A stretch of DNA of 64,000 nt, taken from contig OZ024743.1 in NCBI GenBank assembly GCA_964016885.1, forward strand, positions 165,786,610-165,850,609. The letters run 5' to 3'. This DNA is from Eledone cirrhosa. Taxonomy: Eukaryota > Mollusca > Cephalopoda > Octopoda > Eledonidae. The notes under the pieces are model-generated. The model saw only the letters and a program-made list of their open reading frames with translations, had not been told where the DNA came from and did no database searches. Positions 1-9,325 of the stretch are shown here, one piece after another. The first letter of the stretch is position 1. The number at the start of each line of letters is the position of its first letter. A program made the position numbers and the translations under genes.

Positions 1-30
1 AGTATATATATATACATTTCCAACTTCACC

Positions 31-32
31 CC

Positions 33-88
<56 letters not shown>

Positions 89-96
89 CTGTGTGT

Positions 97-130
<34 letters not shown>
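31..130. repeat. Compound CT/AT/GT microsatellite
   Basis: CT, then AT, then GT dinucleotide runs, with a few interruptions in the GT part. No coding content. Confidence 0.95.
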
Positions 131-134
<4 letters not shown>

Positions 135-225
135 GAAGTAATTCCGTCGGAAACGTACAGGAAAAAGAGTGCTCTATGTAGGCTACAGAGTTTATTAGTT
201 ATGTAATAAACAACATAAGATAATT

Positions 226-286
226 ATTTCATTTACCATTGGTTTCTTGAAAGCAGATATATCTGTTTTCAGTCGTCAGAATGAAT
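226..286 (-). ncRNA. Hammerhead ribozyme, full consensus core
   Basis: On the minus strand the core reads CTGACGA (complement of 273-279) and GAAAC (complement of 242-246). Stem II pairs UGAAA/UUUCA and CAGA/UCUG around a UAUA loop, with one A-C mismatch inside and a C-A mismatch at its base. Stem III is ACC-AAU-GGU, followed by the cleavage triplet GUA (complement of 234-236). Stem I pairs UUCAUU with AAUGAA. All invariant core residues are present. The flanks (about 131-190) resemble the complement of 3014-3080, so this and the HHR at 2907-2982 belong to one repeat family in opposite orientations. Confidence 0.8.
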
Positions 287-289
287 AAA

Positions 290-706
290 ACATGGTGTTT
301 TTCTTAAATATGGATTTGAAAACAAAATATAAAAAATATGAAAGTGAGGCTGAGGAAACAACGAGTGAAGAAGGAGAGAAAGAATACATATATATATATA
401 AACAGTAAATATATAAACATTCACACACTCAACCACGCGCATATACTTAAAAAGTACGTAGACGTATACATTATTACATAAATGTATATGTGTCTACATA
501 CATGGACAAAATACATATACATGAAGTAATAAGAATAAATAAATAAATAAATGAATAAGAACAAAAAATATAAAGCAAAAATAAAAAATAAAAACAAAGG
601 ATACGTGTTGACAACGATAAGTGAGAGGAGGGGGAATAATAAAAACAATTAAAAATAAACAAATACACGAGGTGTGCATATACATAAATATACATATATA
701 TATAAA

Positions 707-760
<54 letters not shown>

Positions 761-1312
761 GTACATACACACGCACACACACACACACAAAAACATGCAC
801 AACACTCATACACACGTATAAAAACACATTCACAAATGTATGTGTAAATACATATTCACATACACACAATTATACACACACACATATAACAAAAATATAA
901 AATACAAAATAAACATACGTACACATACACATACACATACACATACACATGCGTGCAAAAATACATATACACATACACACGCATACACACGTATATAAAA
1001 ACATGCATACAACCAAATATACCAACACACATATAAACCCTACAAAAGAGCATTGGTACAAACCCTACGTACAAACGTATACACATGTGTGCGCGCACTC
1101 GCACGTAATAAGAAATCAACACACGCATACAAAACCATACGTAAAACTATACAGCCAAAAACAAAAGCATATATACAACCGCATACACACAACTATATAC
1201 GTAAACACATACATAGAACCATATATAAGTATAATATAAACATAAATAAACTCACACACATAAATATATACATACAAACACATACACACATATAATTATA
1301 TACACATACACA
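290..1312. other. AT- and CA-rich simple sequence, no gene seen
   Basis: Interrupted AT runs (about 720-758), CA runs and cryptic ACATAC repeats. The open frames here encode only low-complexity Tyr/Ile/Val/Cys strings from microsatellite translation. I see no gene or transposon domain. Confidence 0.8.
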
Positions 1313-1690
1313 TGCAAATACATTATACATACATCCATATATATATTGCTATTTCAGAGCTCCAATTCTAATTTTTAATTTCTGCCTGACCAACAATCGC
1401 TCTGTATAATCAGCTCCTGATTATTTACTAGAATTCTATAAGAATATAACATCGGTGATCTCAGTAGACAGGAGGGGTAGTTAGCCTTGATAAGCTTCAA
1501 CAAAAGCGAAACAAGGCCCTTGTCGGCTTATCTCCCCTGTTTGCTGAGATTAAAGTAAGTGAATTTGTCACTACTCTAAAACAATAGCATACGGTCTTCA
1601 AAATGCTTTTAATTAAGCATAATGTGTATTGCAAAATACATTATATATACATCCATATATATATTGCTATTTCAGAGCTCCAATTCTAAT
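1313..1690 (+). mobile_element. Retrozyme-like 318-bp repeat unit, about 1.2 copies
   Basis: The segment beginning TGCAAATACATTATA at 1313 recurs at about 1630, and the match runs on to about 1372 and 1690. This gives terminal direct repeats of about 60 bp at a spacing of 318 bp (1321 matches 1639). One hammerhead ribozyme (1466-1540) lies in the single full unit. No ORF is present. Small non-coding repeats of a few hundred bases, dimeric or partly dimeric and carrying one HHR per unit, are the known layout of animal retrozymes, which spread through circular RNA and a partner reverse transcriptase. Assignment to that class is inference from layout alone. Confidence 0.6.
1466..1540 (+). ncRNA. 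Hammerhead ribozyme with U3/A8 core variant
   Basis: The core reads TTGATAA (1487-1493) where the consensus is CTGANGA, followed by GAAAC (1508-1512). Stem II is GCUU/AAGC (1494-1497 with 1504-1507). Stem III is ACAAG/CUUGU with a GCC loop (1511-1523). The cleavage triplet is GUC, cut expected after 1524. Stem I begins GCC/GGC (1484-1486 with 1525-1527) and continues outward to ACAGG/CCUGU with internal loops. All three helices form. The only departures from the core consensus are C3 to U and G8 to A, two positions that pair with each other in the folded ribozyme. Confidence 0.65.
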
Positions 1691-1932
1691 ATATATATAT
1701 ATATACAGTATTTACGTATCGAAAAAGAGAAAAAAAGAAAAAAGGGGAGGATAGGTGATACATATAGTTATTTGCCAAGTAGCGTATGCCAAAGGTGCTC
1801 GATACTAGTGCCGGCAGTATTAAATATTCGAAGTGTTAATATTTAGTGGGCTAGAGAGTTAGCAGAGCGTAAGCACGTGGGAAAGTAAAACATCGGAGAA
1901 TAGACCGTTAAAACATGTTTATTTAAAACAGC

Positions 1933-1972
1933 ACCTACCTACGTTTCGCCCAGTTGGGCTTCTCAAGGGCAT
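1933..1972 (-). ncRNA. Hammerhead-like motif, U3/A8 variant
   Basis: The minus strand reads UUGAGAA, then stem II GCCC-AACU-GGGC, then GAAAC and the triplet GUA. The 'ACGU' after GAA is a self-complementary minimal stem III. Stem I is weak (about two base pairs next to the core). The surrounding sequence (about 1860-2120) resembles a PLE terminal region but has no reading frame. Confidence 0.45.
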
Positions 1973-2900
1973 AAATAATGAAAAGTGTTCCTTATATTGC
2001 TCGGAAAGAGTTTTGGGGGTTAAATCCACATCAAGGTTCATTGCTCGCAAAAATAGCTTGTGTTGATTTTGCAGCAGGTCAAGGGAGGTAACTCCGGCCG
2101 GTGTTAGGGCAGTCTTTCCCGGACAATTTTTTTTTTTTTTTTTTTTTTTAAATATATATATATATATTTATATATATATATATATATATATTATGAAATA
2201 CTGTTGGCTTCACGCTCACAATAATTTCTATACTTCCATTTATATATATATATACGTGTCTCGTGTGTATGTATGTACGCATGCATGCGCGTTTGTCTGT
2301 ACGTATTTGTGTGTATAAATATTTTTATATATGTGTGTGTACGTGCGTACCTATGTTTGTTTTCTTTTTTCTAGTGTTAATTGATAACCCCTCCCTCTTA
2401 CCTTCTCTTTGATTTAAAACATTTTTTCATTCTCATATATTGTTTCATTTTTATACATATATCGAGAATGACACTTCTTTTTACTATTACACTCCCTTCC
2501 CTCTTTATCTTCCGCATATAAGTGACCGCGCGTGTGTGTGTGTGTTTATACGCGTGCTTTCATACTCGTATGTGTATATATTTAATACCTGTATCTGGAT
2601 GCGTGTTAACTATATTATCTTACAATTTCTTTTTCAACTCATATTATATACGTATTTGTGGTCACATATACACAAATATACTTTCCCTCATATATGTACT
2701 TACGCACACATTTTCGCCATACACATGCATTTGTACATACACACATATGTACATTTGTGAGTGTATATACATACATATACACATACCCTAACTATATTTC
2801 CTTATTTTTTTATATATCTCTTGCATTACTTTTATTTATATATTTTTTGCCCGTTAAACTCTTGCTTTTCTTGAGGAGATTTTCCAAATATTTCACTATG
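1973..2900. other. AT-rich spacer, no gene seen
   Basis: Contains a poly-T run (2129-2149), AT runs (2153-2190) and cryptic CATA/GT repeats. The frames at 2440-2906 encode only low-complexity aromatic strings. Confidence 0.75.
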
Positions 2901-2906
2901 TTTTAA

Positions 2907-2982
2907 ATTGCCTTGTCCGATGAACGAATGAGGACGTTTTTCGTATTCGTCTTATTCGGGAAACCTCTGGTAATGAGGTAAT
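2907..2982 (+). ncRNA. Hammerhead ribozyme with U4C change
   Basis: The core is CCGATGA (2917-2923), with C where U4 is expected, and GAAAC at 2960-2964. Stem I is a continuous ten-base-pair helix (2907-2916 with 2973-2982, including wobble pairs). Stem II is long (CGAAUGA...UUAUUCG, then GACG/CGUC). Stem III is ACC-UCU-GGU, then cleavage triplet GUA ending at 2972. This is the partner of the HHR at 226-286: they share stem III design and flanks. U4 is usually invariant, so activity may be low. Confidence 0.6.
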
Positions 2983-3078
2983 TATATTGTATTATTATAC
3001 ATTAAATTTAGCTCTGGTACTTACATAGAGCACTCTTCACTCCTATGACTTTTTCAATTTTCAACGGAAACTTCAATA

Positions 3079-3131
<53 letters not shown>

Positions 3132-3369
3132 GTGTTAAACCATATTCAATGAGTATGTCAAAGAATGAGTTTTACAGTAGATTGGATATTTTATATAGTT
3201 TTAAATATTTTAAAATATACCTACCACATTTCTATATACATGATTCAAATATAGAGAAAATATCCAAACTAAAAATTATTATAGACATTATTTTGAACTC
3301 TGAATTATCCATGCACTTATTATTGTTTTTCTTATATATATATATGTATTTAATGGTAACACGTTGAAC
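2983..3369. other. AT-rich spacer with a TA microsatellite
   Basis: About 3014-3080 is the inverted counterpart of about 131-190. A TA tract follows at 3080-3127. The short frame at 3149-3367 has no recognisable domain. Confidence 0.7.
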
Positions 3370-3920
3370 TCTATTTTATAAAATTATAACCGTTGTCATT
3401 TACCTAAAATATACTGCACCACTAATACCTAATATATATCTATATATATACCTCCCTATATCTTTCTAAATTTCTTGATTACGTACACTCTGAACTAAGA
3501 ATAATTAATGCATGTATATTTAGCCGTAACATGCCTCAATCTATTTTTTATTTTCGTTATCATTTACCTAAAATATACTGGCTCATTAATATATATCTAT
3601 ATACATAATCGTTATTTAAATATTTCTAACAATAAATACTTCAGAAGCTTTACATACCTAATATGTTGGTATCTTCGTCAAAGAATAATTAATACATTTA
3701 CACCCAGTTATATATAGGAGTATATTTAACCTTAACATGCCTCAATCTATTATTTTATTTTATTTTTATCTTCGTCGTTATTATTTACCTAAATTATACT
3801 GGCTCATCAATATATATCTATATACATAATCGTTATTTAAATATTTATAACAATAAGTACTTCAAAAGCTTTACATACCTAATATATTAGTATCTTTGTT
3901 AAAGTTTAAATTTAGGAAAA
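3370..3920 (+). repeat. Diverged tandem repeat, period about 200 bp
   Basis: The string 'catttacctaaaatatact', then TATATCTATATA-type sequence and 'ttcagaagctttacatacc' recurs with small changes in consecutive blocks (about 3390, 3560 and 3785). AT-rich and non-coding. It lies about 500 bp upstream of a PLE-type hammerhead. Confidence 0.65.
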
Positions 3921-4438
3921 TAATCAACAGTATAATATTTCATTCATGATGTGCCAGCTAAATCCTTTAAATGTTACCCTCATAAAACACAGAAGCTTAG
4001 AAATGATAACACACTTATTGAATTTATAAAACTAATATATAAATAACCAGTAAAAAATCCCGAAATCTTGAGTCTTCACCCTAATATTATGAATTAAATA
4101 TTTTCAAATTTAACCGTTTAACTTTCGGAAAAAAATCTCCTTCTGCATATATCACCCCCCTCCTTTATCTTTCCCTCTTTATAAATCCTTTTCCAGTGGC
4201 TATCACTGGCTGTTATGATTCATGAGATGTTTTCCTAGATATATTGTGGTATCATACATTTTAAAATCTTTATAACAGTTACATTAAGCAACGGTTTTCT
4301 TACTCACACATTCTCTAATGAATTTATTACGTTTTTCGCATTTTCTCATAATTAGGGTATATATATTAAATCTTCTCTTAGGTTAATCACTACCTTGATT
4401 AAATCTTAACCATATAACATCTCAGGGTATGTCATTAT
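3921..4438 (+). other. Non-coding flank of a PLE terminal repeat
   Basis: No reading frame of note. A pyrimidine-rich stretch around 4130-4200 resembles the pyrimidine-rich stretch at about 48360-48560, which also lies a few hundred bases upstream of a PLE-type HHR. It is probably part of a terminal repeat. Confidence 0.45.
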
Positions 4439-4491
4439 ATTTTGTCTGATGAGGACGTACAGTTGTACATCCGAAATATGTATAATAAAAT
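4439..4491 (+). ncRNA. Hammerhead ribozyme, PLE terminal-repeat type
   Basis: Core CTGATGA at 4446-4452 and GAAA at 4473-4476. Stem II pairs GGA/UCC and GUAC/GUAC. Stem III is minimal (AUA...UAU). The cleavage triplet is AUA, ending at 4484. Stem I is seven base pairs (4439-4445 with 4485-4491). The core is consensus. HHRs of this minimal type I form are known from Penelope-like retroelement terminal repeats. Confidence 0.8.
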
Positions 4492-4531
4492 GTAATTGAT
4501 CAAAAGAACATCTATTTTATTAATATTTATA

Positions 4532-4540
<9 letters not shown>

Positions 4541-4626
<86 letters not shown>
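4541..4626. repeat. TA dinucleotide microsatellite
   Basis: Uninterrupted AT repeat between the PLE-type HHR and the HHR satellite. Confidence 0.97.
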
Positions 4627-4630
<4 letters not shown>

Positions 4631-4718
4631 ATAATAATAAATTTGAAGACTAAAATCCAAAGAGAGCTCGATAAGGATAAATATATATCAAATATATAAG
4701 AACCGTAGAGCAAATAGA
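4627..4718. other. Left flank of the satellite array
   Basis: About 4638-4680 matches the complement of 42385-42430, which lies at the 5' edge of the GC-rich PLE at 40400-42345. It is probably a shared repeat end. Confidence 0.5.
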
Positions 4719-4870
4719 ATGAAATTTCGTTTTCATTCTATTACAACTTATCGTTTTCGGTGCGCCTGGCCGACTGAACTCACTCTATATGCAAATTAGG
4801 CTGCTCAGCCGTTAATGTTCATAAGGAAAGTATATACTTTCGAACGTTCAACCATCTGGCAGAAGGGTAT

Positions 4871-4913
4871 ACGGTGCTGATGATAGCTTAGAAGCTTGAA
4901 ACTAGTACATCGT
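4871..4913 (+). ncRNA. Hammerhead ribozyme, satellite unit 1
   Basis: Core CTGATGA 4877-4883 and GAAAC 4898-4902. Stem II is AGCUU/AAGCU with a U-U mismatch at its base. Stem III is the self-complementary ACUAGU (4901-4906). The cleavage triplet is GUA, ending at 4907. Stem I is ACGGUG/CAUCGU (4871-4876 with 4908-4913). A six-nucleotide palindromic stem III suggests folding as a dimer, as reported for short-stem-III HHRs. Confidence 0.85.
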
Positions 4914-5063
4914 TCCTGTGTCAGTGTTGAACAAAAAGGTGACGTGGTTGCCTTAACACCGTACGGCATAAATTCAGGCTGTTCGTTTGTTTACAAATGG
5001 ACAAAGCGGGCGTTATAATAAACGTCCGCTAAACTGATACGTACATATATGTATGTGTACCTG

Positions 5064-5103
<40 letters not shown>

Positions 5104-5339
5104 TGCTACTGTACGTCTGTATACATATATGTATGTACGTATACATACATACTTACATTTAAGTAAGTGCCGTACTAAGAGTGAGAAATGAAATTTCGTT
5201 TTCATTCTATTACAACTTATCGTTTTCGGTGCGCCTGGCCGACTGAACTCACTCTATATGCAAATTAGGCTGCTCAGCCGTTAATGTTCATAAGGAAAGT
5301 ATATACTTTCGAACGTTCAACCATCTGGCAGAAGGGTAT

Positions 5340-5382
5340 ACGGTGCTGATGATAGCTTAGAAGCTTGAAACTAGTACATCGT
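5340..5382 (+). ncRNA. Hammerhead ribozyme, satellite unit 2
   Basis: Identical to the unit 1 ribozyme. CTGATGA lies at 5346-5352. Confidence 0.85.
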
Positions 5383-5557
5383 TCCTGTGTCAGTGTTGAA
5401 CAAAAAGGTGACGTGGTTGCCTTAACACCGTACGGCATAAATTCAGGCTGTTCGTTTGTTTACAAATGGACAAAGCGGGCGTTATAATAAACGTCCGCTA
5501 AACTGATACGTACATATATGTATGTGTACCTGTATGTATATATATATATATATATAC

Positions 5558-6360
5558 ATTATGAAGAGAGAAGAAACATTTAGATATAATTAGTAATAAA
5601 ATGTATCATACCTAAACTGTTCCTAAATTCCTCGACTACGTAGTTTCGTGGCATAAACAAAAACAATATATCAAAGATATAGAGTCCTTGCGAGGTCTGC
5701 CGACTTATCAAGAGGATACCTCATTTTACTAGTCTCAAGAACGCGTCTACACGACGTGAGAAAGAATCCCAAAAGGCGGAGGGGGAGATAGTCACGCGAT
5801 ATAACGGTCGAGAAACAGAGCTAAGCCTCTTATAACCACGAAGAAAATACCACGGAGGCGGAGGGGGTATTCATATCGAGGCCGTAGAAGAGGTAGTGAA
5901 GAAGGCGAGAAGTATGAGTAATGGAAGCTTTCCAGTTGTCCCCACACTTCAAAGATTGCTCGACCAGAGGGAGTTATTAATATATTTAGAAACACACAGA
6001 TACATGCGGACACACACATATATACATGAATGCATCCGCACCCAACTGTGAGTTAAGGGTGCCCTCGCAAGGACTCTATATCTTTGATATATTGTTTTTG
6101 TTTATGCCACGAAACTACGTAGTCGAGGAATTTAGGAACAGTTTAGGTATGATACATTTTATTACTAATTATATCTAAATGTTTCTTCTCTCTTCATAAT
6201 GTATTTTTAACTCTGATACTGGTTCAGTCTAGTTCAAACTGAATTGGTCTGTCCCAGTCATTCATTGAGCAACATCGGTGAAGTTGGCACCCTTAACTCA
6301 CAGTTGGGTGCGGATGCATTCATGTATATATGTGTGTGTCCGCATGTATCTGTGTGTTTC

Positions 6361-6366
<6 letters not shown>
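5558..6366. repeat. Insertion with two interleaved inverted repeats
   Basis: Arm A (about 5566-5695) returns inverted at about 6065-6203. Arm B (about 5984-6058) returns inverted at about 6288-6362, so the order is A, B, A', B'. The block interrupts satellite unit 2 inside its AT tract. Between the arms, 5770-5880 contains a short duplicated purine-rich motif (aggcggaggggg). No domain is recognisable. The arms are nearly perfect, which implies a recent fold-back insertion or rearrangement. Confidence 0.75.
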
Positions 6367-6448
<82 letters not shown>

Positions 6449-6683
6449 TGCTACTGTACGTCTGTATACATATATGTATGTACGTATACATACATACTTA
6501 CATTTAAGTAAGTGCCGTACTAAGAGTGAGAAATGAAATTTCGTTTTCATTCTATTACAACTTATCGTTTCGGTGCGCCTGGCCGACTGAACTCACTCTA
6601 TATGCAAACTAGGCTGCTCAGCCGTTAATTTTCAAAACGAAAGTATATACTTTCGAACGTTCAACCATCTGGCAGAAGGGTAT

Positions 6684-6726
6684 ACGGTGCTGATGATAGC
6701 TAAGAAGCTTGAAACTAGTACATCGT
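6684..6726 (+). ncRNA. Hammerhead ribozyme, satellite unit 3
   Basis: CTGATGA 6690-6696. One stem II loop base differs from unit 1 (AGCUAAGAAGCU). The AGCU/AGCU pairing and the ACUAGU stem III are kept. Confidence 0.85.
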
Positions 6727-6876
6727 TCCTGTGTCAGTGTTGAACAAAAAGGTGACGTGGTTGCCTTAACACCGTACGGCATAAATTCAGGCTGTCCGTT
6801 TGTTTACAAATGGACAAAGCGGGCGTTATAATAAACGTCCGCTAAACTGATACGTACATATATGTATGTGTACCTT

Positions 6877-6958
<82 letters not shown>

Positions 6959-7198
6959 TGCATGCTACTGTACGTCTGTATACATATATGTATGTACGTA
7001 TACATACATACTTACATTTAAGTAAGTGCCGTACTAAGAGTGAGAAATGAAATTTCGTTTTCATTCTATTATAACTTATCGTTTTCGGTGCGCCTGGCCG
7101 ACTGAACTCACTCGATATGCAAATTAGGCTGCTCAGCCGTTAATTTTCAAAAGGAAAGTATATACTTTCGAACGTTCAACCATCTGGCAGAAGGGTAT

Positions 7199-7241
7199 AC
7201 GGTGCTGATGATAGCTAAGAAGCTTGAAACTAGTACATCGT
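7199..7241 (+). ncRNA. Hammerhead ribozyme, satellite unit 4
   Basis: CTGATGA 7205-7211. Same stem II variant as unit 3; core, stem III and stem I are unchanged. Confidence 0.85.
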
Positions 7242-7390
7242 TCCTGTGTCAGGGTTGAACAAAAAGGTGACGTGGTTGCCTTAACACCGTACGGCATAAA
7301 TCAGGCTGTCCGTTTGTTTACAAATGGACAAAGCGGGCGTTATAATAAACGTCCGCTAAACTGTTACGTACATATATGTATGTGTACCTG

Positions 7391-7452
<62 letters not shown>

Positions 7453-7569
7453 TGCTACTGTACGTCTGTATACATATATGTATGTACGTATACATACATA
7501 CTTACATTTAAGTAAGTGCCGTACTAAGAGTGAGAAATGAAATTTCGTTTTCATTCTATTACAACTTAT

Positions 7570-8191
<622 letters not shown>

Positions 8192-9077
8192 GATTTCTTT
8201 ATTTGCCACAAGGGCGCACAAAAAAGGGGATAATACAGGACATATGCCGGGGATTTTACATACAATCGTGTAAAAAAATATTTTCAGCAAACAAATTTAA
8301 CAATCGAAATCCCCAATACGGGGGAGACGTTCCAAATGGGTTTTTTTACACCCTGTAGATAGAACAACCCCTCAACTCCAGGAGCATGTTGTGCAAGTGC
8401 TCTTTTCTTCCTTTTGCCCTCTTCTTCAACCTACAGGTTTATATACAGAAAGGCCCAATCACTCGGGTCATTTTTGCCACATTCACCCACCTTTCAGTAA
8501 ATTTACTGGGGTGCAGTACCTCTCTCTCCACTCTGATTCTCCTTCTAAAGTGGTACCTAAAGAAGGGAATGAGTTGTTGTCCGGAGAGAAAGGCATCTGT
8601 CCTCAGTCCTCTCAATCTCGTCCACCATATAACCTCTTTTACCATAGCCACTATACAGAGGAAAACCGCCTCTCTTTTGTTTTTTGAAGGAAGTTGGCGG
8701 TTTGATCCTTACTATGGACTCGGCAGTCAACTGTATTTGTCCACAGGTCGGTTACGCCCGAGCAGTGTACAATTGCGTGCAGGACTGTTTCAATGTCCTG
8801 CTCGCATCTTGGACACGTCTTCTTGGAAGGATCCCTGCCGGGGCGTTCGCGCCTGTAGATCTTGTCTTGAACTGGTAGAGCTCCTCGGTAGCACTACCAG
8901 GCCAGGGATCTTTGGAAGTTGTCCATAGCTCCCGGGCGGAAAGTCCTGCCGAAACAGACTGGTGAGCTCGTTGTCTTCGACACCCAGAGTTTCTTCGAGC
9001 ACGTCGTCGCCCTTGTAACGTATTATCCATCTATAGAATGTCGAAGTGGATTCGCCACTGATTGCTCTGCCCACTTC
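8192..9077 (-). mobile_element. Tx1/L1-like LINE copy A, 5'-truncated
   Basis: On the minus strand this holds the last part of ORF2 and the 3' UTR. The recognisable C-terminal part is at 8439-8651 (VIWWTRLRGLRTDAFLSGQQ... and YHFRRRIRVERE), and the same protein continues in another frame at about 8790-9060. It matches copies B and C base for base over long stretches. The 5' break at 9077 runs directly into a GATA tract, and the 3' end (tttctttatttgccacaaggg) follows an AG run. It is dead: frameshifted and lacking the endonuclease and RT catalytic region. Confidence 0.85.
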
Positions 9078-9325
9078 ATAGATAGATAGATATATTTCTT
9101 TATTAGCCACAAGGGCGCACAAGAAAAGGGGACAATACAAAGACATGCCGGGGATTTTACATACAGTCGTGTAAAAAATATAAAAAACAATTACAACAAT
9201 CGAAATCCCCAATAGGGGGGAGGCGCCACAAATGGGTTGTTTAATACCCCGTCGATAGAACAACCCTCAACTTCAGGAGCGTGTTGTGCAAGTGCTCCTT
9301 TCTTCCTTTTGCTCTCTTCCTCAAC

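Larger units (their letters stand above)
4719..7569 (+). repeat. Hammerhead-bearing satellite, five units of about 470-515 bp
   Basis: Units start at 4719, 5188, 6533, 7047 and 7537, marked by ATGAAATTTCGTTTTCATTC. The fifth is cut after about 33 bp. Apart from point changes, units differ mainly in an internal AT tract (5067-5100, 6364-6445, 6881-6952, 7394-7449). Unit 2 is interrupted by about 808 bp (5558-6366). Each complete unit carries one HHR (acggtgCTGATGA...GAAAC) and the same short inverted repeats (for example around AAGTATATACTTTC and GCGGGCGTTATAATAAACGTCCGC-like sequence). There is no conserved ORF. Tandem satellites with an HHR per unit are known in newt, schistosome and cave cricket, and as retrozymes; this array has that layout. 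Confidence 0.88.

Noticed and set aside
6278..7064. Long frames of alternating Tyr-Ile on both strands
   Set aside because: Translation of AT microsatellites in the satellite array. Frames in 421-1295, 30256-30480, 31320-31623, 54898-55257 and 59195-59455 have the same cause.
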